Assembly: GCA_023450615.1 (NCBI GenBank)
Contig: JAEXGT010000101.1
Coordinates: 1-64,000, forward strand
From: Pseudomonadota bacterium
GTDB taxonomy: Bacteria > Pseudomonadota > Alphaproteobacteria > Rhizobiales > Beijerinckiaceae
DNA length: 64,000 nucleotides
Direction: 5' to 3'
Under the pieces are notes generated by a model, which did not search any database, was not told where the DNA came from, and worked only from the letters and a program-made list of their open reading frames with translations. Made by a program: the position numbers and the translations under genes. Positions 56,153-64,000 of this stretch are shown in pieces. Position 1 is the first letter of the stretch. Every line of letters starts with the position of its first letter.

Positions 56153-56938
56153 TTACTTCGCCGTCCAGCCGCCATCCATCGACAGGTTCGCGCCTGTCAT
56201 CTGGCTTGCGGCATCCGAACAAAGGAACACGGCCAGCGCCGCCACCTGATCAACGGTCACGAACTGCTTGGTGGGCTGCGCCTCCAGCAGCACATCGTTG
56301 ATGACTTGCTCCTTGGTGAGGCCGCGCGCCTTCATGGTATCGGGAATCTGGTTCTCGACGAGCGGCGTCCACACATAGCCTGGGCTGATGCAGTTCACTG
56401 TCACGCCATGGGTTGCCACCTCCAGCGCGACGGTCTTGGTCAGGCCCGCAATGCCATGCTTGGCAGCCACATAGGCCGACTTGAAGGGCGACGCCACGAG
56501 AGAATGCGCAGAGGCCGTGTTGATGATGCGGCCCCAATTGCGGGCCTTCATGCCTGGAACCGCGGCGCGGATCGCGTGGAAGGCGGAGGAGAGATTGATC
56601 GCGATGATCTGATCCCATTTCTCGACCGGGAAATCCTCCACCGGCGAGACGAACTGGATGCCTGCATTGTTGACGAGAATATCGACGCCGCCGAGTTCCG
56701 TCTCGGCTTGGCGGATCATTCCTTCGATCTCGTCGCTCTTGAGCATGTTCGCCGCCGAATAGAGCGCCTTCACACCGAAATCGCTCTCGATGGCGGTGCG
56801 GGTCTTCTCGATTTCGGCCGCGTCGCCGAGGCCGTTGATGACGACGTTCGCTCCTTCCTTGGCCAGCGCCCGGGCGATCGCGAGACCGATACCGCTGGTG
56901 GAACCGGTGATGACGGCATTCCTTGATTTCAAAGTCAT
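56153..56938 (-). CDS. bdhA: 3-hydroxybutyrate dehydrogenase
   Basis: The 261-residue short-chain dehydrogenase oxidises D-3-hydroxybutyrate to acetoacetate with NAD, as part of polyhydroxybutyrate use. The cofactor motif is TGSTSGIG at 11-18; NNAG is near 90; catalytic Ser lies in TASAHS and Tyr/Lys in SAYVAAKHG near 155-163. The substrate-binding part SPGYVWTPLVENQIPD is typical of bacterial BdhA. It is monocistronic as far as can be seen. Confidence 0.93.
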   Translation of the reverse strand: MTLKSRNAVITGSTSGIGLAIARALAKEGANVVINGLGDAAEIEKTRTAIESDFGVKALYSAANMLKSDEIEGMIRQAETELGGVDILVNNAGIQFVSPVEDFPVEKWDQIIAINLSSAFHAIRAAVPGMKARNWGRIINTASAHSLVASPFKSAYVAAKHGIAGLTKTVALEVATHGVTVNCISPGYVWTPLVENQIPDTMKARGLTKEQVINDVLLEAQPTKQFVTVDQVAALAVFLCSDAASQMTGANLSMDGGWTAK

Positions 56939-57142
56939 GATCTTCTCCGCATGGCCTCTTCAGGCCCAGGGCTCTCAAGATGTGTTCTGACATAGCACGA
57001 ACGGGGAAATGGAGTTGAGCCTATCAAAAAGGAGGATGCAGGGCAGCCTCATCTGCTTCCGACGCATGGCCGAGGGCAGCTCTTGCCATTGTCGTCCCCT
57101 TGCCGATGTGAGACAGAACGGGGACAACGACTGAATAGGTGA

Positions 57143-57865
57143 ATGGTGCAGACACCACGTTTTCTTCCCAGCGGAGACAGCGCACTGACCATCGAATTCG
57201 GGAGCACGATCAGCCCCGATCTGAACGGTAAGGTGCTCGCGCTCGACGCCCTGCTACGGGACAATCCGCCTGCGGGCCTCATCGAGACGGTTCCCACCTA
57301 TCGCTCCCTTACCTTGCAATTCGACCCCACCGTGCTGGATTACGACGCGCTCATCAGCAAGCTCGAGGAGGCGACGTCCGATCTTCAGCCGCAACACGCC
57401 ACCGGGACCCGCTGGCGCGTGCCAGTGGTCTATGGCGGCGAGTATGGGATCGACCTGGAGGATGTGGCGCAGCACCATGGCCTGACGCCCGCGCAGCTCA
57501 TCGAGCTTCACGCCGGCGCCGTCTACAGAATTTACATGATTGGCTTCCTACCGGGATTTGCCTATCTCGGCGGTCTCGATCCGCGCATTGCCACATCGCG
57601 CCGCACTCAGCCCCGACTGAAGGTTCCGAGCGGATCAATCATGATCGGCGGAGAGCAAGCCGGCATCGTTCCCATGGAGATGCCGAGCGGATGGCACCTC
57701 CTGGGGCGAACGCCGGTCCTGAGCTATGCATCAGAGCGTGATCCGGCCTTTTTGTTCGCCGCTGGAGACGAGATCGTGTTCGAGCCCATCGATGCCACGC
57801 GATGGAGCGATCTCGAACGAGCGGCCCTCGCCGGAGAACCTGTTGCGGAGCGGGTGAGCTCATGA
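57143..57865 (+). CDS. pxpB: 5-oxoprolinase subunit PxpB
   Basis: The 240-residue protein (KipI family) is one of three subunits of bacterial ATP-dependent 5-oxoprolinase, which opens 5-oxoproline to glutamate. Landmarks are LPSGDSALTIEFG near the N-terminus, IYMIGFLPGFAYLGGLD near 130-146, and GSIMIGGEQAGIVPMEMPSGWHL in the C-terminal half. Its TGA overlaps the pxpC ATG (ATGA). The pxpA gene is not adjacent. The 204-base region before it holds no clear gene. Confidence 0.93.
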   Translation: MVQTPRFLPSGDSALTIEFGSTISPDLNGKVLALDALLRDNPPAGLIETVPTYRSLTLQFDPTVLDYDALISKLEEATSDLQPQHATGTRWRVPVVYGGEYGIDLEDVAQHHGLTPAQLIELHAGAVYRIYMIGFLPGFAYLGGLDPRIATSRRTQPRLKVPSGSIMIGGEQAGIVPMEMPSGWHLLGRTPVLSYASERDPAFLFAAGDEIVFEPIDATRWSDLERAALAGEPVAERVSS

Positions 57866-58899
57866 CGAACCTTGTTGTGCAAAGCTGCGGCCCGATGACG
57901 AGCCTGCAGGATTGGGGCCGCTTGGGCTACCAAGGTTTCGGCGTGTCGCCCTCAGGCGCCATGGACCGCCGCTGCCTTGCCATGGCCAACGCGCTCGTCG
58001 GCAATGCGCCCGACACAGCCGCGATCGAATTCATGAATCTCGGCGGCACTTTCACCTGCGAAGGCGGCGAGTTGCGCGCGGCTCTCGTCGGCGCGGGCTG
58101 CACAGCCAGCATCAACGATGTGCCTGCCGAACCCAACACCACCATGGTGCTGCAAGAGGGAGATGTGCTGAAGATCAGCCACGCGCGCATCGGCACCTTC
58201 GCCTATCTCGCCATTGCAGGCGGATTTCTGGTCAAGCCTCAGCTCGGAAGCCTGTCCTTTCACCCGCGCTCGCGGCTCGGCGGGCTGAACGGTGCACCGC
58301 TGAAGGCGGGCGACCGCCTCCCCTGCAGGCCGGATGCGCAGCAAAGCGCACCGATGCATCTTCCCACGGAGCCTTTGGAAGAGAGCGGCCCGATCCGCGT
58401 GATCATGGGGCCGCAGGACGATTATTTCACAGAGGATGCGATCCAGACGTTCCTGAATGCCGAGTTCACCATCAGTCCTCAGGCGGACCGCATGGGCTTT
58501 CAGCTCAATGGACCGCAGCTCGAACATGCGAAGGGTTTCAACATCGTCTCCGACGGCATCGTGGACGGGCACATTCAAGTGCCCGGCAGCGGCCTTCCCA
58601 TCGTGCTGATGCGCGACCGGCAGACGGCTGGCGGCTACCCGAAGATCGCGACGATCATCAATGCCGATCTCGGGCGTTTCGCACAGATGCGGCCTGGCAC
58701 GATTGTGCGGTTTCGCGCCGTGCCGCGCAATGATGCCGTTTCTGCCGCACGTCAGATGAAGGATTGGATGGACGCACTCCCATCTCAACTCGTGCCGCTG
58801 CGCTTCGATCTGACGACGGAGCATCTTTTGAGCACGAACCTGATCGGCGGCATGGTGGATGCGCTGGCGAAGCCGCCCGAACAGGACGCCTCCATTTGA
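57862..58899 (+). CDS. pxpC: 5-oxoprolinase subunit PxpC
   Basis: The 345-residue protein (KipA, biotin-dependent carboxyltransferase-like) begins with GPMTSLQDWGRLGYQGFGVSPSGAMD, split here as residues 10-35, a family hallmark; GPQDDYFTEDA lies near 192 and RDRQTAGGYPKIA near 251-263. It complexes with PxpB and PxpA. The start inside the pxpB stop is used instead of an in-frame upstream start at 57802. Confidence 0.93.
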   Translation: MTNLVVQSCGPMTSLQDWGRLGYQGFGVSPSGAMDRRCLAMANALVGNAPDTAAIEFMNLGGTFTCEGGELRAALVGAGCTASINDVPAEPNTTMVLQEGDVLKISHARIGTFAYLAIAGGFLVKPQLGSLSFHPRSRLGGLNGAPLKAGDRLPCRPDAQQSAPMHLPTEPLEESGPIRVIMGPQDDYFTEDAIQTFLNAEFTISPQADRMGFQLNGPQLEHAKGFNIVSDGIVDGHIQVPGSGLPIVLMRDRQTAGGYPKIATIINADLGRFAQMRPGTIVRFRAVPRNDAVSAARQMKDWMDALPSQLVPLRFDLTTEHLLSTNLIGGMVDALAKPPEQDASI

Positions 58900-58986
58900 T
58901 TCACGTCGCTCGATACAGCGTCATCATCGTCACGGCGTTGCACGGATGATCCTGATGCGTTGAGGCGCGACGCCTTCCAAAATGAA

Positions 58987-59009
58987 ATGGCCGGGGCAAG
59001 CCCGGCCAT
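58987..59009 (-). terminator. Hairpin downstream of glcB
   Basis: ATGGCCGGG and CCCGGCCAT pair over nine bases around a five-base loop, followed on the minus strand by TTCATTTTGG. It lies 27 bases after the glcB stop and about 90 bases after the pxpC stop, so it could serve both convergent genes. The arms also resemble a common dispersed repeat. Confidence 0.55.
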
Positions 59010-59035
59010 GACGAAAAGAGGACCACTGTTTTCTC

Positions 59036-61237
59036 TTATTGAGTTTTGACACCGCTCTCGTCCGAGCGGTCCGGCGCGCCTAGAGCCTTGGCTTCGCGAC
59101 GGCGCTCATGCAGCACGTATTCGGTATAGCCGTTGGGCTGCTCAGCTCCCTTGAAGACGAGATCGCAGGCTGCCTGGAAGGCGGGACCGTTGAAGTTCGG
59201 CGCCATCGGCTTGTAGAGCGGATCGCCCGCATTCTGCCGATCCACCACCTCCGCCATGCGGCGCAGAGTCTGCGTCACCTGTTCCTGCGTGACGATGCCG
59301 TGGCGCAGCCAGTTGGCGAGATGCTGGCTGGAAATACGCAGTGTCGCACGATCCTCCATCAGCCCGACATCGTGAATGTCCGGCACCTTCGAACAGCCGA
59401 CGCCCTGGTCGATCCAGCGTACCACGTAGCCGAGGATGCCCTGGCAGTTATTGTCGAGCTCCTGCTGCACCGCATCCGGTGCCCAGTTGGATTGCGACAC
59501 CGGAATGGTGAGGATGTCGGAGAGCTTTGCGCGCGTGCGCGATTTCAGCTCGGCCTGACGCGCAGGCACGTTCACCTGATGATAGTGCAGCGCATGCAGC
59601 GTCGCAGCCGTCGGCGACGGCACCCAGGCGGTGTTGGCGCCCGCCTGCGGGTGGCCGACTTTTTGCGCCATCATATCGGCCATCTTGTCGGGCGCGGCCC
59701 ACATGCCCTTGCCGATCTGCGCATGGCCCGGCAGGCCGCAGAGCAGACCGACATCGACATTGTTATCCTCATAGGCCTTGATCCACGCGGTCGACTTCAT
59801 GTCGTTCTTGCGGATCATGGGCCCTGCTTCCATCGAGGTATGGATCTCATCGCCAGTGCGATCCAGGAAGCCTGTATTGATGAAGAAGATGCGGTCGGCG
59901 GCCGCACGGATGCAGGCCTTGAGATTGACGCTCGTGCGGCGCTCCTCGTCCATGATGCCCATCTTCAGCGTGTTGCGGGCCAAGCCAAGCATGTCCTCCA
60001 CGGCAGCGAAGAGATCGCTGGCGAAGGCAACCTCGTCCGGTCCGTGCATCTTGGGCTTCACGATGTAGATCGAGCCGGTGCGGCTGTTGCGGAACGCACC
60101 GGTGCCCTTCAGGTCATGGATCGCGATCAGCGACGTGACAGCGGCATCGAGGATCGTCTCAGGGATTTCCTTGCCATTTTCGTCCAGCACCGCATCGGTG
60201 AACATATGGTGGCCAACATTGCGCACCAGCATGAGGCTGCGGCCATGGAGGCGGACCTCGCCGCCGTTGGGCGCGATGTAGACGCGATCCGGATTGAGCT
60301 TGCGCTCGATGGTGCGCCCGCCCTTCTCGAAGCTCTCCACGAGATCGCCCCTCATCAGGCCGAGCCAGGTGCGGTAGATCTCGACCTTGTCGTCCGCATC
60401 CACCGCCGCGACCGAATCCTCCAAGTCCATGATGGTGGAGATGGCCGATTCGATCACGAGATCGGCCACGCCCGCCGGATCGTCGGCTCCGATGGGGTTC
60501 GAGCGGTCGATCTTGATTTCGATGTGCAGATTGTTGTGGCGCAGGAGGATCGCGGAAGGATTCTCCGCATCGCCCTGGTAGCCTGCAAACTGCGCGGCGT
60601 CCCGCAGCCCCGTTTCGCTGCCGTCCTGCAACTTCACGGCCACTGCGCCGCCACGAAGCGCGTAAGCCGCCACATCCTTGTGGCTGCCCTTGGCGAGCGG
60701 CGCGGCCTGATCGAGCAATTCACGGGCGCGGGCCACCACCTTGGCGCCGCGCACCTTGTTGTAGCCGCCAGAACGGCTGGCGCCGTCTTCCTCAGAGATC
60801 GCATCCGTGCCGTAGAGAGCATCGTAGAGGCTGCCCCAGCGGGCATTGGCGGCGTTCAGCGCATAGCGGGCATTGGAGACCGGCACCACCAGCTGAGGGC
60901 CTGCAATATGGGCAATCTCATCGTCTACATTCTGGGTGTTGACGGAAAAGTCCTCCGGCTCCGGCAGCACGTAACCGATATCGCGCAGGAAGCGCTCGTA
61001 ATCGGCCTGATCCTGCGGGCCTCCGGCCCGGGCGCGGTGATAATCGTCGATCTGCGTCTGAAGCTTGTCACGAATCGCCAGAAGCTCGCGGTCGCGCGCA
61101 GCGAAGTCCCTTACGAGGCCAGCAAGCCCCTTCCAGAAGGCATCGGCCGATACGCCCGTGCCGTTGAGGGCCTCCTGCTCGATGAAGGAATGGAGGACCG
61201 GTGCAACCTGGAGGCCGTTCGTCTGGACGCGCGTCAT
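59036..61237 (-). CDS. glcB: Malate synthase G
   Basis: The 733-residue enzyme condenses glyoxylate and acetyl-CoA to malate. It is the monomeric G form, with landmarks DLEDSVAAVDADDK (near 272-285), RSLMLVRNVGHHMFTD, the catalytic region GFLDRTGDEIHTSMEAGPM near 445-463, and NCQGILGYVVRWID near 605. It serves glyoxylate or C2 metabolism. It is monocistronic, convergent with pxpC. Confidence 0.96.
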   Translation of the reverse strand: MTRVQTNGLQVAPVLHSFIEQEALNGTGVSADAFWKGLAGLVRDFAARDRELLAIRDKLQTQIDDYHRARAGGPQDQADYERFLRDIGYVLPEPEDFSVNTQNVDDEIAHIAGPQLVVPVSNARYALNAANARWGSLYDALYGTDAISEEDGASRSGGYNKVRGAKVVARARELLDQAAPLAKGSHKDVAAYALRGGAVAVKLQDGSETGLRDAAQFAGYQGDAENPSAILLRHNNLHIEIKIDRSNPIGADDPAGVADLVIESAISTIMDLEDSVAAVDADDKVEIYRTWLGLMRGDLVESFEKGGRTIERKLNPDRVYIAPNGGEVRLHGRSLMLVRNVGHHMFTDAVLDENGKEIPETILDAAVTSLIAIHDLKGTGAFRNSRTGSIYIVKPKMHGPDEVAFASDLFAAVEDMLGLARNTLKMGIMDEERRTSVNLKACIRAAADRIFFINTGFLDRTGDEIHTSMEAGPMIRKNDMKSTAWIKAYEDNNVDVGLLCGLPGHAQIGKGMWAAPDKMADMMAQKVGHPQAGANTAWVPSPTAATLHALHYHQVNVPARQAELKSRTRAKLSDILTIPVSQSNWAPDAVQQELDNNCQGILGYVVRWIDQGVGCSKVPDIHDVGLMEDRATLRISSQHLANWLRHGIVTQEQVTQTLRRMAEVVDRQNAGDPLYKPMAPNFNGPAFQAACDLVFKGAEQPNGYTEYVLHERRREAKALGAPDRSDESGVKTQ

Positions 61238-61354
61238 TGTTCCCGCTTTCGTGGAGTGGACATTCCAAGCCTTAGCTTAAGGCGGAGCGACTAAAAATGA
61301 AGTTAGGCGCTGTTTCCATGAGACCAAGGAATGATGGGGCGCACAACCCGCAAC

Positions 61355-61390
61355 AAGACAACAAAATAGCCGCCCGAAGGCGGCTATTTT
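61355..61390 (-). terminator. Terminator of tRNA-Ala
   Basis: AAAATAGCCGCC and GGCGGCTATTTT pair perfectly over 12 bases around CGAA, followed on the minus strand by GTTGTCTTG. It starts seven bases after the tRNA CCA end. Confidence 0.85.
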
Positions 61391-61397
61391 GAAGATT

Positions 61398-61473
<76 letters not shown>

Positions 61474-61532
61474 TTAAAACCCGCGGCGTTTGGGGCGCCG
61501 CGGCGTCTCTATAGTAGGGTCTGGGCCGAGGT

Positions 61533-61913
61533 TCAAGTCTCTTCGTCGTCTTCCAGATCGCTATCGATCAGGTCAGACACGTCATCGTCGCCCTCTTCCT
61601 CGTCCTCGAGGAAGGTATCGTCGGTGTCGTCGTCGGCCACATCGATGTCGTCATCGACCGAGATGTCCTTCTCGTTCTCGTCAGCCTCGACCTCATCGAG
61701 GGAGACCATCTCCGGACCGGCTGCTTCCAGCTCGGTATCCTCATCATCGTCTTTAGCGGCGCGGGCGACTGCGGGCGCAGCGGCGCGGCTCAGGGCCACG
61801 GCCTGGAAAACGGTGCCGCATTTCGGGCAGACCGCCGGGTCCCTGTTGAGATCATAGAATTTTGCGCCGCAGCTCATGCACTGGCGCTTCAAGCCGAGTT
61901 CCGGTTTGGCCAC
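61533..61913 (-). CDS. TIGR02300 family protein (FYDLN zinc and acidic tail)
   Basis: The 126-residue protein has a four-cysteine zinc-ribbon N-terminus: CMSCGAKFYDLNRDPAVCPKCG in pieces at residues 12-33, with the FYDLN hallmark. The rest is a low-complexity acidic tail, more than half Asp/Glu from about 55 on. The family is alphaproteobacterial and of unknown function; the form suggests a nucleic-acid or protein-interaction factor. It lies between tRNA-Ala and divergent aroA, a conserved arrangement in the order. Confidence 0.88.
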   Translation of the reverse strand: MAKPELGLKRQCMSCGAKFYDLNRDPAVCPKCGTVFQAVALSRAAAPAVARAAKDDDEDTELEAAGPEMVSLDEVEADENEKDISVDDDIDVADDDTDDTFLEDEEEGDDDVSDLIDSDLEDDEET

Positions 61914-62085
61914 GGGTGATTGCCTTCAAGAAGTGAATGGTTGGGAACGCTCCCCTAGTCATGAGGGGAGGCCTTGTCAAATAGGAAATTGCGAAGAAGC
62001 GTCCACCCCTGCCACCTAGCGCGTGACGGCGGGAAGAGCCCGTGTTAGAGCCCGGCTCAAAGAGAAGGCTTTAAGGAAGACGATA

Positions 62086-63432
62086 ATGTCCCATGCGCAC
62101 GGTCCTGCCACCCCGGTTTCCAGCCGGTCTGGGAACGCCCTAAAGGGGCGCATCCGCGTTCCTGGCGACAAGTCCATCTCCCACCGCTCCATGATCTTCG
62201 GCCTTCTGTCCATTGGCGAAACTCGGGTGGAGGGCCTGCTCGAGGGCGACGACGTGCTGCGTACGGCGGAAGCCTGCCGGGCGCTGGGCGCCACCATCAC
62301 CCGGGAGGCCCCTGGCAGCTGGCGGATCAAGGGCATGGGCATCGGCGGCCTGGTCGAGCCCAAGGATGTCCTCGATTTCGGCAATGCTGGCACCGGCTCA
62401 CGTCTCATGATGGGTGTGGCGGGCAGCCACCCGATCACGGCCACCTTCGACGGCGATGCCTCACTCCGCAAGCGCCCCATGCGCCGCATCATCGACCCGC
62501 TGGTGAAAATGGGCGTCACCGTGGTGAGCGAGGCCGAGGGCGGACGCGTGCCCCTGACCCTGCGCGGCCCCAAGGAGACGCTGCCCATCACCTATGAGAC
62601 CCCGGCAGCCTCGGCCCAGATCAAGTCGGCGATCCTGCTCGCTGGCCTCAATTCCCCCGGCAAGACGACTGTGATCGAGCGCGAGGCGACCCGCGACCAC
62701 ACGGAGCGGATGCTGCGCCATTTCGGCGCAACGGTCGAGGTCGCCCCCCACGGCGCCGATGGCCGCGCCGTGACCCTCCATGGCCAGCCTGAGCTTCGCG
62801 GCACGGATATCGTGGTGCCCACCGACCCCTCCTCGGCCGCTTTCCCGCTGGTGGCTGCTCTCATCACCCCCGGCTCCGACATAGTGATCGAGGGCGTGAT
62901 GATGAATCCGCTGCGCACTGGCCTCATCACGACCCTGCTGGAGATGGGCGCCTCCATCGAACGCCTGAACGAGCGCGACGAAGGCGGCGAAACCGTGGCG
63001 GATCTCCGCGTGCGCCACAGCAAGCTCACCGGCGTCACGGTTCCCCATGGCCGGGCCCCGGCCATGATCGACGAATACCCGATCCTGGCGGTCGCTGCCT
63101 CCTTCGCCGAAGGTGCGACCCGCATGCAGGGCCTGCACGAGCTTCGCGTGAAGGAATCTGACCGTCTCGCCGCTGTGGCGGCGGGCTTGGCAGAAGCGGG
63201 CGTGGATCACGAGATCGAAGGAGACGACCTCATCGTCCACGGCTCCAGGAACGTGCGTGGCGGCGGCAACCCGGTGAAGACCCATCTCGACCACCGCATC
63301 GCCATGTCCTTCCTCGTGATGGGACTCGCCAGCCAGGAACCGATGACCGTGGACGATGGGGCCATGATCGCGACGAGCTTCCCCTCCTTCATCCCGCTCA
63401 TGCGCGAGCTCGGCGCCACGATTCAGGATTGA
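62086..63432 (+). CDS. aroA: 3-phosphoshikimate 1-carboxyvinyltransferase (EPSP synthase)
   Basis: The 448-residue enzyme makes EPSP from shikimate 3-phosphate and PEP. The PEP/S3P site is GDKSISHRS near 28-36, followed by NAGTGSRLM near 100-108; the RMQGLHELRVKESDRL block lies in the C-terminal domain. NAGTG with Ala, rather than the NAGTA form, places it with class II-like enzymes of this group. ATG at 62086 with AAGGAAGA upstream is used; an in-frame start at 62023 is less likely. It is seven bases before cmk. Confidence 0.95.
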   Translation: MSHAHGPATPVSSRSGNALKGRIRVPGDKSISHRSMIFGLLSIGETRVEGLLEGDDVLRTAEACRALGATITREAPGSWRIKGMGIGGLVEPKDVLDFGNAGTGSRLMMGVAGSHPITATFDGDASLRKRPMRRIIDPLVKMGVTVVSEAEGGRVPLTLRGPKETLPITYETPAASAQIKSAILLAGLNSPGKTTVIEREATRDHTERMLRHFGATVEVAPHGADGRAVTLHGQPELRGTDIVVPTDPSSAAFPLVAALITPGSDIVIEGVMMNPLRTGLITTLLEMGASIERLNERDEGGETVADLRVRHSKLTGVTVPHGRAPAMIDEYPILAVAASFAEGATRMQGLHELRVKESDRLAAVAAGLAEAGVDHEIEGDDLIVHGSRNVRGGGNPVKTHLDHRIAMSFLVMGLASQEPMTVDDGAMIATSFPSFIPLMRELGATIQD

Positions 63433-63439
63433 AGCCCAG

Positions 63440-64000
63440 ATGATCATCGCCATCGATGGCCCCGCCGCCTCCGGCAAGGGAACCCTTGGAAAGCGTCTCT
63501 CGGAGCATTTCGGCTTCGCACATCTCGATACGGGTCTGCTCTATCGGGCCGTCGCCCGGGTGATGCTCGACCGGGATCTCGATCTGAACGACCGGGATGC
63601 CGCCCATGAGGTTGCGCTCAATCTCGACGTGACCCATCTCGACGACCCGCGCCTGCGGGGCGCTCAGATGGGCGAAGCGGCCTCAGTGATCTCAGGCTAT
63701 CAGCCGGTCCGCGATGCGCTCCTCGCCTTCCAGCGAGGATTCGCCGAACAGCCTCCCGGAGCGGTGCTCGACGGGCGCGATATCGGCACAGTGGTCTGCC
63801 CTCACGCCCATGTGAAACTATTCATTACGGCTGCGCCGGAGGAACGTGCGCGCCGTCGCCATCTGGAACTCCAGAAGCGAGGCGAACAGACAGAATACCC
63901 CACAATTCTCGAGGATATCCGCCGCCGGGACGAGCGCGACATGAACCGGGCCTCTGCGCCCCTGAAGCCCGCCGCCGATGCGATCACCCTCGATACGACC
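63440..64000 (+). CDS. cmk: Cytidylate kinase (partial, runs off the window)
   Basis: The first 187 residues of a CMP/dCMP kinase are present; the 3' end lies beyond the window. The P-loop is GPAASGKGT at 7-15, HLDTGLLYRAVA near 28-39 is the NMP-binding region, and DGRDIGTVVCP near 112-122 follows. It phosphorylates CMP for nucleic acid and CDP-lipid synthesis. The ATG at 63440 follows the aroA stop by seven bases, the usual aroA-cmk order. Confidence 0.94.
   Translation, partial: MIIAIDGPAASGKGTLGKRLSEHFGFAHLDTGLLYRAVARVMLDRDLDLNDRDAAHEVALNLDVTHLDDPRLRGAQMGEAASVISGYQPVRDALLAFQRGFAEQPPGAVLDGRDIGTVVCPHAHVKLFITAAPEERARRRHLELQKRGEQTEYPTILEDIRRRDERDMNRASAPLKPAADAITLDTT

Noticed and set aside
57043..57136. 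Possible 31-residue peptide after AAGGAGG
   Set aside because: The AAGGAGG directly abuts the ATG, which is too close for initiation, and the peptide shows no recognisable pattern.
59108..61294. A 728-codon open frame on the plus strand
   Set aside because: It is antisense to malate synthase G and has no recognisable domain.

Overview
The window looks like chromosomal DNA from a GC-rich alphaproteobacterium of the order Hyphomicrobiales (Rhizobiales), perhaps near Microvirga/Methylobacteriaceae; the family placement is inference. Support comes from gene neighbourhoods typical of that order (GNAT-pheA-kdsB next to a membrane-anchored cytochrome c; tRNA-Ala, TIGR02300 protein, aroA, cmk; hsp20 with DUF1150), from an infC gene that appears to start at ATT, and from several families of short palindromic intergenic repeats. 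No phage, IS element, CRISPR array or plasmid function was seen.

Layout. 1-4.9 kb: HIT protein and NudC, then GNAT, prephenate dehydratase and kdsB on the minus strand, then cytochrome c. 5-13.2 kb: a Yej-type peptide ABC transporter with two tandem binding proteins (one Sec-type, one with a twin-arginine leader), a DUF4260 membrane protein, two permeases separated by a repeat, and a double ATPase; a zinc CDF exporter follows. 14.3-32.1 kb: a nucleoside and nucleobase catabolic island. The plus half carries deoB, a GTP-cyclohydrolase-II-like URC1 gene, a DUF1688/URC4 gene, upp, dgoK, an M17 aminopeptidase, a MarR regulator and an NlpC/P60 peptidase. The minus half carries a BMP/Nup-type nucleoside ABC transporter with a VOC gene embedded in it, then cdd, punA, deoC, deoA and a GhrA-type reductase.

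32.2-40 kb: moeB, then infC-rpmI-rplT-pheS-(unknown gene)-pheT, read leftwards, and a GT4 glycosyltransferase. 40-44 kb: alpha/beta hydrolase, hsp20/DUF1150, a low-GC RTX-repeat gene and argH. 44.3-51 kb: a dipeptide-type ABC transporter with an M19 dipeptidase. 51-55 kb: a polyamine-type ABC transporter. 55-64 kb: proline iminopeptidase, 3-hydroxybutyrate dehydrogenase, pxpBC, malate synthase G, tRNA-Ala(GGC), TIGR02300 protein, aroA and the start of cmk.

The genes of the island fit together. The BMP transporter would bring in nucleosides; Cdd deaminates cytidine; PunA and DeoA release bases and sugar phosphates; DeoB and DeoC send the sugars to central metabolism; Upp with the URC1/URC4 pair could open the pyrimidine ring by the poorly characterised URC route known from yeast rather than by the reductive or Rut routes. 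This bacterial URC unit inside a full nucleoside-scavenging island is the most interesting system in the window. Other points of interest are an unknown gene between pheS and pheT, a possible alternative-pairing leader before rpmI, a moeB gene whose stop codon lies in a repeat, and a low-GC RTX gene.
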